This document shows, piece after piece, positions 1-10,436 of a stretch of DNA of 64,000 nt; the stretch's first letter is position 1, and each line of letters opens with the position of its first letter. This DNA is from Ligula intestinalis. Taxonomy: Eukaryota; Platyhelminthes; Cestoda; Diphyllobothriidea; Diphyllobothriidae. The notes under the pieces are model-generated. The model was not told where the DNA came from. It did not search any database and saw nothing but the letters and a program-made list of their open reading frames with translations. Made by a program: the position numbers and the translations under genes. The DNA is taken from contig JAYGXS010000003.1 in the NCBI GenBank assembly GCA_036362985.1, positions 37,591,719-37,655,718 of the forward strand, written 5' to 3'.

Positions 1-2656
1 GGTACTAGGGCGAAGTCATCCTGGATAATGGATTTGTTTACTTTCATCTTTGCTTGTGAGTACCAACCGTTTCCAATGGCAGGCACCCACCAACGTACCG
101 AAAGACTGAAAATACTGGGAACGAGTGCAAGACCCTTCGCCCTATGTGTTACTGCAACTGCTTCCGATATGGGTGCGTTGTCTGCGACCCGTTTCATTGT
201 ACTGTTGTGTAGTTATAATGCCATTATTTGAAAGGGCACAAAGATAGAGAAGGGGTGGTTGTTGCTTCTTGGTTTTTAGACTACCTGTTATGCGTTCACC
301 AACAACAGTCAGCTTTTCAGTAGCTTATGTTCGCAAACGTTTGAGCATATCTTAATGCCTTTCCGTGAAGGAGTGGATATTGCTCCCCTCCCCTGGTTAG
401 AGCTGCTAAGTCATCTCAACTACCCACCGAACTTTCAGACGACCCACGACTTTGAGCAGGAAGAGAGCATTTCAATTAGCCTCAACGCCTACAAAGTAAC
501 AGTCCTTCCCCCTCGGAACGTTTTGTTTCGGTGGGGCGGAAACGATGTTAGCGGGATCTTATTGCCATAGCATAGCGAAGCGAAACTACCCGGCAGGCCC
601 ATCTGTATTTTCGGCCGCGGGACAGCTCATCGATCGCATTACCCAAACCCACAGTGTCGTCCGCAACACCTCGCTATACGCCAAACGAACATTAAAAAGC
701 GGCCGTCGCAACATAAGCCCCAACCTGAGGGCGCGGAGTTACTATCCCGTCAGCTGGCAGCTTTTGAAATCCACGTCAGTTTTATTATCGTCTAAAAATT
801 ATGTGCTTGAAGATGGTTGCCTTCGGAGTAGTCTTGGTTTCATCTTCTTCGCCCGTCGGAGTTGCCCGTTCGGTTCCGCTTGGACACGGTAGTAGCCGTG
901 ATGTAAGCCCTCTGTCTAACACCTGCGCTATACGTGCTTCGTTGTTATTCAAACTATGCACGCACATTACTGTTGCTCCCATTCGTTGTCCTCGCTGAGT
1001 ACCACGTTTGAACTACCTAAAACAAACGAATTCCTCGTTGAACGATTGACAGTTAGTGGAATGCAAGGATACAATATCTATCTCCTCAATTTGATTCGCG
1101 CGTCTGTCAGGCAGCCCTCTGGGCTGAAAATGGCGTTGTGTACACTCTTCCTTCTCTCCCTGCTCATACCTAGTGCTAGGTTAGTTTCCATCGGGCCACT
1201 CCTTTTCGCCATTTCTTCGTAACCACTGCGTTCGCCTCGTCGTTTTTCCTCTTCTAGCAAAAAGTCTACGCCACCTTGTTGAGTTTTTCTTCAATCCAAC
1301 CCCCCCCCCCCCCCCCCCCCCCCCCCCTACTGCTGCTGTGAGCCTCGCGGCCCCTAACTTGGCTTTCCTCCTTGTGTCGTGTCTATTCTCTCTCCTCCTC
1401 TCACGTGAAAAGCGTCAACGTTATTGCCATTTTTGTTACTCTGTTCGCGTACGCCTGCCTTCTTCTTCTGGTTGGTTCAGCAGTTGCTGCAGCGTTGCTG
1501 TTTCGTGCGTGCGGAGTTTTCTGTTGTGTGATCGATGCTTCGGTGGCAGCCAGCATGCTCTCTCTCTCGCCTCTTTATGTTCGCTCACCGCGTCGTTGTC
1601 GCCGCCGCTGCTCGTTTTCTCGTCTCTGCGCGTGCGTACGTACGTGCACGCGTGTTTGCTATGCGTCATCTTGGTATTTTGATCAGGACGTCTTCCTCGG
1701 TTTCAAGGGCCTATTTGCGTAATCCACTGCCTGTTTTAGCGCGTGCTTTTCTCTGTCTGTCTGCCGACCACTATTCTTACCTCACATCTGCGCTGATAGC
1801 CTATCCGATATTCAGGTGTACGTGTGTGTGCGACTATCTATATGCCCCCCCCCCCACTCTTCTATAAACAGATTGCACTGCTGTTTTACTGGCGGCCAAA
1901 ATAGCCCATGACATTTATTAGTCAGATCACGCAGATTTTATATGAATCCTGGCTTGTTGTCTCACATGTGTATGAAGTCACGCAAACCACCGATCTATTC
2001 TCATCCCCGTCTCAATTCGCTTCACCAATTTGGAGATTCCGTGGTTATTTCCGACGCCGGCCAACATTCGCCATGCTGCAATGTCTCCAAGTCTCGTGAC
2101 TTTTTGCTAGTCAGTCAGGAATTGAATGCTCCGTAACTGCGTATTTGTAAAACGAAGGAGCGTGATTATTTCATGAATAGCCTTCGCGTTGTGTCGTGTT
2201 GTTCAGTCGCATTGTTTAGGGCCACTTCGATGTTTTATTGTGGATTATTGCTTTTATGCAGTTTCCCTATGAGCGCTTATTAGAGTCTTCTGTAAGGACT
2301 TGTAAATTGAAACAGATAAACTTCACAGTATGCAATGAAAATATTCAACGGGAAGGCTCAAAGGCCACCTTACAGGCAGCGAACTACTCCAACAAGTCTG
2401 TTGGATATAAAATCGCTTTCTCTTAGTGTTTTAAGTGATAGAAATTTAAGTCGGTGCGTACTTCTGCTTTTCAAGACATTTTCTCTTATTTTTTCAGCAA
2501 CGCTCCTTGAACAACCAGACTGAATTTCACAAAATAAATTTGGATGACTTTAAATTTGGTACACCTTCGAGGTCGATTTCCTTGTTATTGTTTGCCATTT
2601 ACTCGTTGGTGCGATGACAATTGTGCCCACTCTTCACGTATCAGAGCCTAGTCGTA
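1..2656. other. Left flank without a supported gene
   Basis: No exon with splice signals or recognisable protein similarity was found here on either strand. The stretch at about 1230-1870 is strongly pyrimidine-rich on the plus strand and contains two C homopolymers; the open frames there are a by-product of that composition. The region lies 5' of the Pumilio exons and may be an upstream intron of that gene, but no PUF repeat 1-4 coding sequence was seen. Confidence 0.5.
1300..1327. repeat. Poly-C homopolymer, 28 C
   Basis: An uninterrupted run of 28 C on the plus strand within pyrimidine-rich DNA. A shorter C run (11) lies at 1845-1855. Such runs are prone to polymerase slippage and to assembly length error; the complementary strand is a long G run. 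Confidence 0.95.
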
Positions 2657-2667
2657 CCTTTTGACTG
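2657..2667. repeat. Target-site duplication, left copy (CCTTTTGACTG)
   Basis: This 11-mer is repeated exactly at 6153-6163. The two copies bracket the LINE at 2668-6152 precisely: one abuts its (CA)7 3' tail and the other its 5' end. This is the duplication expected from target-primed reverse transcription. Confidence 0.85.
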
Positions 2668-2696
2668 GTGTGTGTGTGTGTCGTAGCCCATAGTTG

Positions 2697-3340
2697 GATC
2701 AGGAAATCCCGCCGGAATCTAAACTGGGAGTAGTTGGGAGACGGAGAAAAGCCGCGACCTCGACCGGCTTGAGCCACAGGTCCGGTGCCGGGTTGAGAAC
2801 TGCAGGCGAACAGATGACGGCAGTCCTGCGGCAAGACGCCGCAGTCGGGACAGCAGTCGGGTATGGATGGGTCGAGCCGGTGTTGGTACTGGCAAAGGAG
2901 CATGCAGTAGCCACTGCGTAGCTGCGCCAGGGTACAGCGAGTGACCCTCGGGAGATGTCGTTCCGAGGCCGCAATCGGAGGTGGATAGCCACCCAACTGA
3001 CTGGGGGACGGTAACCTCGTTTCTCCTCGACAATGACTCTCTGGTGGAAACGCTGGAAGCCTGTCTTGGTGGCAGAGCTATCAACAGGTAGTTCCGCGAG
3101 AGACGAGGCAATAGCTTCCTTGTGGAGTGCTCGAATAGACGGCCGGACGTTGCGGCAGGGCTCGGGAGCGGTGCAACGGTGATGATTGGGATGGCCGGGT
3201 TGCGAACAACTCCACCAGAACTGCTGGCTAAGGAGAGTGTTGTGATGGGCGACCGGTAGAACAGAAGCCTCCGCATGAAGATAATCTATGGGCGACATTT
3301 TATAGCAACCCGTGATCGTGCGGAGGGCAGCGTTCTGTGC
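2697..3340 (-). pseudogene. LINE copy 1: C-terminal domain with Cys motif, frameshifted
   Basis: Continues from the nonsense codon at about 3341 with AQNAALRTITGCYKMSP, typical of the region after the Jockey-like reverse transcriptase. Frame changes near 2990 and 2810 surround the block LAQLRSGYC ... CCPDCGVLPQDCRHLFAC, a Cys-rich zinc-knuckle-like motif of this LINE group. After the second shift the C-terminus reads VEVAAFLRLPTTPSL and stops at about 2697. Only some 29 nt of 3' UTR follow, ending in the CA tail. Confidence 0.82.
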
Positions 3341-4990
3341 TTACTGGAGGCGGCGGAGGCTAGAAGAGCTCATCGGAGGAGACCAGATTGATGCCGCATA
3401 AGTGAGGTGCGGCTTGGCCAGCGCCTTGAAAGCAGTCGACAAGGTCTCTTTCGCGCAGCCCCAGGATGTGCCTGCTAGAGCCTCGAGGACCTTGGTGCAG
3501 CGGCTTTCTTTGCTTGCGGTCTCCCTGGAATCGTCTGCGAACGTGAAAAGCGGATCAAAACGCACGCCAAGGAGTTTGGGCTTGCGGACGAGCGTAAAGG
3601 ACGCCCAGTTGACGGTGATGACCGGGTGCTGATTAAACTCTTTCGGATCAAGCGTGAAAACAGTTACGGACGACTTGGCTGCTGTCATTCCGCGCTGGGT
3701 GAGGAAGTTTTCGATAACAGGCATAAACTCCGTGAGGAGCTGTGCAGCCTGATCGATCTGATGGTGCCGGCAGAAGAACGTAACATCGTCCGCGTAGGAT
3801 ACCACTTGCACAGGTGCCCGGGGGAGTGGGAGCTCTCGCATGTAGATGTTAAAGAGCGTCGGGCTGAACACAGAGCCTTGAGAGATGTCACAGGGCTTAG
3901 AGAGAGCGCCCCGGAAACGGACACGATCGTGACGGCCACGGATGTAAGCCGCCAACCATCGGACCAGGCCAGTCGGGACGTTCAGCGAGACCAACTCCTG
4001 CAGGAGCTGATCTTGGCGGACGCAGTCAAATGCTCGTGACAGGTCAATTGAGACTGCCACGGTCCGCGAAGCGGGCTTCTGTTGATTGAAGCCCTCGAGG
4101 ATAGCGTCGCTGAGCTCGAAAAGCGCCGTTGTAGTCCCACAACCCGATCGGAAACCATGTTGGTGGCAAGATAGTTCCGCCACAGACGTCAGAATTGGGT
4201 GGATGAGCCGTTCCAGGATCTTCGCCAATGGACTGAGGAGAGCAATTGGACGATTAGAGGTCGCTAGGCAGGGGTCCTTACCCGTTTTCACCAGGGGGAT
4301 AATGATCGACTGGCGCCAGCAATCAGGGATGATTGACGTTCCCAGTGAAAGGTTGAAGAGGGTAGCAAGGTAGGCAGCCACCTTCGGGCCGATGTGGTGC
4401 ACATGGATAGGTGCCAGACCATCTGGTCCTAAGGCTTTCGAAGCGCTCATTTTCTTGACGGCGGTGAGGATGGCATCCGCCGAAAAGGAAATTTCTGGGG
4501 GCGGGGCTTTATGGAGGAGACGAAGAAGGGAGCGCTGGCTTTTGGGACTGGTCCCCGAGCGGGGCGAGAACAGCTTGTTCATCTTCGCGGCGATCTTACC
4601 GTTGTTGGAAATGAACTTGCCGTCCCCGAAGCTAATAAACTGGTTAGATGTATCAGTCCGGGGTTTGGTCATGTTGCGTAAAAGCTTCCAAGTGGCAGCT
4701 GAGTTGCCGCTGAAATTGAAATCTGAAACTAGTTCATGCCAGCGTTGGCGTTTGCCATCGTTGATAGTCTTAGTGATTAAGCCATTCAGTTCACCAACGC
4801 GTGGGTCACTGGCATCACGCGCTCGTATTTCGTCTCTCTCTATCTCGTTCCAGGCGGGAGGCTTCGGGCGGATTGTTAGGATGAAAGAAGGGAATGCGGC
4901 CGTTAGGGATGTGGTGAATTGCTGCTGCCAGGAGTAGTCGACAAAGGGCTCGCTCCGCCGTGTCGACACAGGTGGGAGGTGGAAGGCCAT
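3341..4990 (-). pseudogene. LINE copy 1: reverse transcriptase domain
   Basis: A long open stretch of about 550 codons carrying the main LINE reverse transcriptase blocks in order: SKALGPDGLAP, RPIALLSPLAKILERLI, QHGFRSGCGTTTAL, VSIDLSRAFDCV (motif A aspartates), ISQGSVFSPTLFNIYM (motif B) and VSYADDVTFF (motif C, catalytic YADD). It ends at an in-frame TAA in a region where coding similarity clearly continues, so this is a nonsense mutation rather than the true end. The first residues before the AFPSF/IRPKPPAW segment are a frame artefact after an upstream frameshift. It would copy element RNA at the nicked target. Long plus-strand open frames across this interval are antisense shadows. Confidence 0.93.
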
Positions 4991-5735
4991 CGATCTCAGC
5001 TTCGCATTCGGTCGTGAAGGCTGCCCGATTGGCTCTCTTGAAATTAATGAAGTGCTGGTTGAGGGCCTTGATACGCTCGGCGGTGGTGGCCAATTCGAGT
5101 ATAATAGGGAGGTGGTCGCTACCCAGGCTGATTTCCGTGCTCCACATGGTGGAGGCTACCAGACTGAGACTGGCCAGGGAGCTGGAGGCGCCGTTGGTCG
5201 GGGCCGCGTTTGGCTGTTGTCGTTGAGGGCGGCAAAGAGGGCGTGTTCTATTTCATCAGCCAGAGCTTCTCCTCGGGGGTCGGCCACCAAGTTAGAGCAC
5301 CACAGGTCATGGCGGGCGTTGAAGTCACCTAGCACCAAACTGTCTCCAGAAGGTAAGTAAGGAGCGATAGACGTGGTGAAACCAGGAGGACAACTGGAAG
5401 TTGGAGAGATATACACGTTCACAACGGTAAGTAGCGCCGGGCCTGTGTCAAGGGAAATTGCCAGTACTTCCGTGGGATCGGCACCAAGCAGGGGTAGCTG
5501 GTGATGGGCAATGGATTTGTCCACCAAGACGGGCCAAACCTCCGCCTTTGTTGCGGCCGCGGTCGTGACAGACGATCGTGTAATCGGCACAGGAAAGGAC
5601 CTTAGTGGAGTTAGACCACATTGTCTCTTGGACAGCCGCCACAGCTATGCTGTGCGAGCGCATGAAGGCCAGGAGCTGGTCAAGCTTCCCAAGGAGACCG
5701 TTGGCGTTGAATTGTAAGATCTTAAGGCGTGGCAA
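4815..5735 (-). pseudogene. LINE copy 1: EEP endonuclease domain, frameshifted
   Basis: The endonuclease nicks target DNA to prime reverse transcription. Readable blocks in three frames: ILQFNANGLLG and VAAVQET near the N-terminus (5735-5600), LGDFNARH in the middle (about 5310), and SLGSDHLPIIL at the end (about 5120). These correspond to the catalytic Asn/Glu, GDFN and SDH motifs of apurinic-type LINE endonucleases. Frame changes near 5590 and 5160 break the domain. The following linker changes frame again near 4835 before the reverse transcriptase. Copy 2 begins the same domain in one open frame at about 63830. Confidence 0.85.
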
Positions 5736-6039
5736 GATCGAAGACCAGAGGATTTGGGTTCAGGACAGGACGGGCTGGAGGCATGGAGATCGGTGGGGGC
5801 ACGGGACAGCTGGGACACGCGAAGGCGGGCGACCAATTGGCAGCCGTGGCGAGGCCACTGCAGCGGAGATGGCACCAACCATTGCAGGAGCCGCAACGTA
5901 CAGACCAGTCGCGGCGGCCCAGGCGGACTCGGCAGAATGAGCAGTACCATAGAGGTCCAGGTTTGGCCTCAATTCCGGCGGCGAGGAGGAGAAGTCGGAG
6001 CAGCGTGGCCGGGAGGGGCTGTTCCGTCATCAAAAACAT
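5722..6039 (-). pseudogene. LINE copy 1: 2A-like leader and PHD zinc finger
   Basis: N-terminal part of the retrotransposon polyprotein. After the start Met comes a leucine-rich stretch and then AGIEAKPGP, a damaged 2A-like motif: the Asn that precedes Pro-Gly-Pro in active 2A sequences is Lys here. A PHD-type finger follows immediately, with CSFC, RCGSC, the NGWCH segment and CPSC, the Cys4-His-Cys3 ligand order. PHD fingers in LINEs are thought to aid nucleic-acid or chromatin binding. The frame ends at a stop near 5722. Compared with copy 2, about seven bases are missing there, so the stop follows a deletion frameshift rather than a natural end. Confidence 0.85.
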
Positions 6040-6152
6040 GGATTGGGCGGAGGGGAGAGTTGATCCAACGTAGTGAGATGGGTGTAGCAGACCTTGGCCG
6101 CCGGGAGGGTGGGTGGGAACGCGGTTCGTAGACGCGTCTGCTGTGGTTCACC

Positions 6153-6163
6153 CCTTTTGACTG
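6153..6163. repeat. Target-site duplication, right copy (CCTTTTGACTG)
   Basis: Exact second copy of the 11-mer at 2657-2667, directly adjoining the LINE 5' end. Confidence 0.85.
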
Positions 6164-6871
6164 ATCGTTCGTCCTGACGGCTTGTCCGCTTCGCCGTCTT
6201 TGAAAGTGATTATTAGATCGTCCTTGACTGCCTATAATTCTGCCTTCGATGAATCGCCCGTAGCTATCTTTCCATGATCTCCGTCGAGAGCATTGGCGTT
6301 TGGCCTGGTTTTTGGTGGGGTGACGTGAGGGTTCATCAGGCTGGTTTATAAAAGCCGTTGTGGATTCCGAGTCTTTGGTCTGCAATGGTTTCTTGTCAAA
6401 ATTCGGGGCCCATCGTTTATGCAGGCCAGTCTGCATCTTACCTACGACCTATCCTTCCTTTTGCAGTCGGATACAAACGCCGCCACCTAAATCTAATGAC
6501 ATCAAACAACCAAGTCATGGTGGGAAAATGGTCAACACTAAGGCCTACTTAGAAAACTACTGAAAATTAAGGTTTGGTTGCTATATATTTCAATCCTGAG
6601 TAATATAATGTAGCCTTAAATGGTTGGATCCTTTATGCGCTAGTCCTGCAGATATTTTTAATTCCCAGTCTCGCCGTATAACTTTGGCTTTCATTCATCC
6701 AGCCCTCTCAAAACTACCTGTATAATTTTATCTATTCTACAGTTGATCTTGTCGCGGATTATTACTTTCGTTTCTGGCGCTTGTAGTTTGTCTCTGTGCG
6801 CAATTCATTTTACTGGAAGCGTTTTTGCCCGAACTATATTGCACCTTGACCTATGCCTTCTTGTCTTCCAG
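6164..6871. other. Intronic or flanking DNA before the Pumilio exon
   Basis: No gene seen. It ends in the pyrimidine-rich 3' splice site TTGTCTTCCAG at about 6861-6871. Confidence 0.5.
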
Positions 6872-7024
6872 GTCTCGGCCTTATCTTCTCACCCGTACGG
6901 ATGTCGAGTTATTCAGCGAATTTTGGAACACTGCATGCCCGAACAGACACGACGCATTCTTGATGAGTTGCACAAGAGTGTCGACAGTTTGGTTAGGGAC
7001 CAGTATGGCAACTACGTTGTTCAG
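6872..7024 (+). CDS. Pumilio/PUF RNA-binding protein, internal exon (repeats 5-6)
   Basis: A 51-codon exon, phase 0 at both ends, with acceptor TTCTTGTCTTCCAG and donor CAG|GTTTGT. It encodes the end of PUF repeat 5 ([19 protein letters not shown]) and most of repeat 6 (DQYGNYVVQ). PUF proteins bind UGUANAUA-type elements in 3' UTRs and repress or destabilise mRNAs in the cytoplasm. The base-reading positions are the animal ones: CRxxQ in repeat 5 (reads A) and NYxxQ in repeat 6 (reads U). Splicing to 9861 restores the invariant helix sequence YVVQ-HVLEHG. Family membership is certain from motif identity; which paralogue it is cannot be told from this part. Confidence 0.95.
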
Positions 7025-9860
7025 GTTTGTGGCTCTGAATGCTTTTTTTGTAGAACGAAAAGTTGCGCGAAGCCATTAGTTGTTTTATCTCGTAAACGGG
7101 GTGTCTGGCTACCCCTTCCTTCTCAAGTTCTTTTGTTGCTGCCCTCCGTCTTTTCGTAAATAAATTTCTGTTTCAGACGTTCGCGCTGGGTTTTAGCACT
7201 TAATAATGACAATAACCCGCCTCTTCCCTCCGTATTTAAATCAGATTTTATCCACGTTTTACTATGTGATCCTACTCAGAGGGCTCAAACTGTTTTTACG
7301 ACAAGATAGGCCATTTTATCTGCGAATATCACGTACTGTCGGGGTAGCCTGCCTTGCTATTTATGCAGGCTATACGCTAACGCTGCCCATATCTTTTTAC
7401 TTTACGGGACACTGCACTTCATGAATGACCTTTCCTATCGCCCTTAAAAACCGTAGTTAGCACAAAGGTCATTCCTTCCCATTGACGATGTATACTAGGT
7501 GTGTTGCCCTTAATTATTCAAATGCCTCTTCTATTGCATTCTATCAGCATTATCCCTCCTTTCCGTCACACGACACTGATAAAGCAGGGCAAGGTGTGAA
7601 GAGACTCGGTAGAGCTCTCCAGATCCGCTGCCGCCAATCGTCACGCATGGAGAGGTACCGTCTGTCGGCTAGGTCAGGCGTGATCACAGTCGTAGCAAGT
7701 ACAAGAGTGTGAGATTTAACGTTTGCCAGCTCTAATTTAGGTGTACTGACTGAGGTAATAGGATACTGGAATAGCCGTTGTCTATTATCTACTGTCGTCG
7801 TCCAAGCAGGGGACGACCTCGAACGCGAACTGGGTCTCCTTAGTGATAAAACATTTTTGAGGAACGCTGTACCACTTGATGGTAGGGCATTTATAATTGT
7901 GGTTCTTTATCAATTTTCTGTGTGCTATAGACCCCCTCTTATTGCGAGAGCTGGCACTCTTTGAATGCCATACATGCCTGAGATCCAGAAGAAAATATGA
8001 CCTCTGGAACAAGAATTTTATTTGCCCGATGTTTCCCATTCTGTCGAGAGTCCCCAATCATAGGTAACCGTAGAATGGTGTGAGACACGCACAAATGCTA
8101 GAATAGTTACCTCTGCAGATCAGTTTGTGGATCGTTATGAGGGGTGTTTGCGCAGAATTACAGCTACAAGATGAAGGTTGCAATAAATGTAGGGGACTGA
8201 GACATATTGAGCGTCCGCATAGCTAAATGACTTGAAGGTGTGGCGCATATTTCCAACTAATTCACTCTTTCAGTCAGCCATTTGCTTGCTCGTATCGTGC
8301 TTTCACATTCTGATTTGGAAGCTACTGTATTCTGACCAATTATCTTGTTCCCTAGGCCGCACCTTCTGTAGCGCCGTGATAAATGAACCAACTGCATTTT
8401 TGCCCGCGGTCACAGTACACGTTCCCCCTGTTCACCTTACTCTGAAATTCACTTCAATCTGCAAATTTGGTTGCACTTTCAAGTAAAATTGTTCCGCACC
8501 CCTGTGGAGACCTAGAGAGGATCAGGCTTGGTCCTGTTAGAAATTGGGTCACCGTCGTAACGTGAATGAGTAACTAGGGTCACAGCGCCCTCCCGTCTTA
8601 AATTGGAGCATTGGTCGCAGGCGCGATATTTTGCCAACGTTGTGCAGTTTAAACGCAGCATCACGTGACGTCGGCTGGGGCTCTGAGGTCAAGTCAAGTC
8701 CCTCAAGTTTACGGCAAGCTTACATAGCTAAACGGTTTGCGCACAACCTCGCCTACTGCATAAGCTAATGGTAGATTTTCCGTGATTCGAACGTACAGAG
8801 CTATGGACTGGGAAACCAAATAACATCTGGCAGCCAGCCAGTTCGTAGGCTTGGCTGTTTAACGGACTAGGACCTTACCGTGCACGTTCGGTGCAGCAGT
8901 TGCTCCGGCTAGTCTCCGTACTTAATCTTGTCTTCTGTTGGCATTGGTGTCCCTTAAAAGAGGAATTAACGTTAATTATGTGCTACGTGTATTCCTTCAT
9001 TGCTAAATTGGCGCTCTAATTACCTTTATCGTGCTCCCAACCCCTCTTATTGTGACTTGACGGTCGTATGTGCTGTTCTTGTGGTAGTCATTCGGGACTC
9101 GCAGACATGTCTCTGTGAGTTTGTTGCTCCAGAGTATCAAAGCCGTTTGCCCGACCAATGAGAGCTTCGGTGATCTCTCTTTCACGCACAGGTTTGCTTA
9201 AGTAAATGACACTGGACTGTACTATCATTTAGAGCGTCGATATTGTCACCCCCAGGATGCGCCAGCTGATTGAATTTTGATTTATTGGTCCTCTCACCCT
9301 TTCTGTACAATGTAGTATGACAATGTTTGGGTAATCTCTGCACTATTATCGTTTTATTACTCCGATAAAGTATTTGTGTCGAAATATGAATTGTTTCAGT
9401 TTTCAGTAGGAAATGGCTTTTGAGTTTCCTACGCTCGGGTCTTTTAGTACGGCATATCTTGTCTATTAAATCATCATCTGGGTGTCTTGTGAATGGATAA
9501 TATCCAGAAAAGGAAGCTTCCAAGTTTCTTGAGTTTACTCCAATGACTCCTTTAGCGGTGGCCCTCTGCCACAGCGTCTGTTCGATTTGCTGTGCGTACT
9601 TACTAACCTGCTACGCCAAGACTAGTGTTAACCGCATAGTTGTGTGCCAGGAAGGGAAGTTGGTTCAATGACCCCGGCACAAGCTCATGGGATTTAAGAT
9701 TGTTTTGACAGTTTTCATCTAACGCGACCAAATGAGTATGTCAACTATTCAGCTCCTGCTTTTTTACTGTTCTTGAATGTTCGACCGCCAGCGGTGCTAC
9801 ATGTTGAGGCTGTCCACATGTCCCCGTTTAGCATATGATTGTATTTTCCCTTCCTTGTAG
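7025..9860 (+). other. Pumilio intron (2,836 nt)
   Basis: Delimited by donor GTTTGT at 7025 and acceptor CCCTTCCTTGTAG ending at 9860. No nested gene, RNA gene or recognisable element was seen; the open frames inside lack splice context or similarity. Confidence 0.8.
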
Positions 9861-10436
9861 CATGTGCTGGAGCATGGTTCACAGGAGGACAAATCGCGAA
9901 TCATTAACGGCCTCCGTGGACGCGTGCCAGTTCTCTCTTCGCACAAATTCGCCTCCAACGTGATGGAGAAGGCGATTGCTAATGCCACGCCAACTGAACG
10001 TGTGGCCCTAATCAACGAAGTACTTCAGACTAATGCCTCGCCACCACAGCCACACGCTGCATCCGGAACTGCTGTCGGAGCAGCATCTGCGTCAGCGCCA
10101 GTTCTGATTGGCGGCGGCAGCAGCAGCACCACTAATGATGATGGATCAACTCCCTCCGTCCTCGTGGACATGATGAAGGACCAGTACGCCAATTACGTAG
10201 TCCAGCGTATGCTGGAATTGGCCGAGCCACAGCAGCGTCGTTTGCTCATCAGCCGCATTCGACCTCTTCAGAACACACTGCGCAAGTACAACTATGGCAA
10301 GCACATAATCACAAAGTTAGAAAAGTACAGCGGAAGTGGCGGTACTGGTGGGTGTAAGGGTCCCTCAGTTGGCGTGACTTCGTCATCACCCGTCGCTGTG
10401 CCTAATGGCAGTAGCAACGAACTAGCTGGAAAGTAG
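9861..10436 (+). CDS. Pumilio/PUF RNA-binding protein, terminal exon (repeats 6-8 and C-terminus)
   Basis: 191 codons plus TAG. It starts in phase 0 with HVLEHG, completing repeat 6, then repeat 7 ([16 protein letters not shown]; SNxxE reads G), repeat 8 ([15 protein letters not shown]; NYxxQ reads U) and the C-terminal cap [17 protein letters not shown]. With repeat 5, the recognition residues predict binding to 5'-UGUA, as in fly and human Pumilio. Unusual: between repeats 7 and 8 there is a low-complexity Ala/Ser/Gly/Pro segment of roughly 40 residues (about 10027-10165), where human PUM1 has only a short linker. After the cap comes a Ser/Gly/Val-rich tail of about 35 residues. Repeats 1-4 and the N-terminal region are outside the recognised sequence. 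Confidence 0.96.
   Translation, partial: HVLEHGSQEDKSRIINGLRGRVPVLSSHKFASNVMEKAIANATPTERVALINEVLQTNASPPQPHAASGTAVGAASASAPVLIGGGSSSTTNDDGSTPSVLVDMMKDQYANYVVQRMLELAEPQQRRLLISRIRPLQNTLRKYNYGKHIITKLEKYSGSGGTGGCKGPSVGVTSSSPVAVPNGSSNELAGK

Larger units (their letters stand above)
2668..6152 (-). mobile_element. Full-length degenerate Jockey-like non-LTR retrotransposon (copy 1)
   Basis: A LINE of 3,485 bp read on the minus strand, bounded by an 11-bp direct repeat (2657-2667 and 6153-6163). Order from its 5' end: untranslated leader of about 113 nt, start codon at 6039, 2A-like leader peptide, PHD-type zinc finger, apurinic-type (EEP) endonuclease, reverse transcriptase, C-terminal cysteine motif, stop near 2697, then a very short 3' UTR ending in (CA)7. 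The coding sequence was once a single frame of about 1,100 codons but now has several frameshifts and a nonsense codon, so it is dead as it stands. A second copy starts at 63389 and keeps its frame open to the window end. Clade assignment (Jockey superfamily) rests on motif style only. The element lies antisense to and upstream of the Pumilio exons. Confidence 0.88.

Noticed and set aside
1338..1867. Overlapping plus-strand open frames of about 110 codons rich in Ser, Leu, Cys and Arg
   Set aside because: The composition follows the pyrimidine bias of the DNA; all three frames give similar low-complexity proteins and none has splice context or similarity.
3402..5360. Series of plus-strand open frames of 76-181 codons
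   Set aside because: They lie antisense to the LINE endonuclease and reverse transcriptase, whose catalytic motifs are all on the minus strand; GC-rich coding DNA produces such shadows.
9182..9523. 113-codon minus-strand open frame inside the Pumilio intron
   Set aside because: No recognisable motif and no splice-site support; treated as chance.
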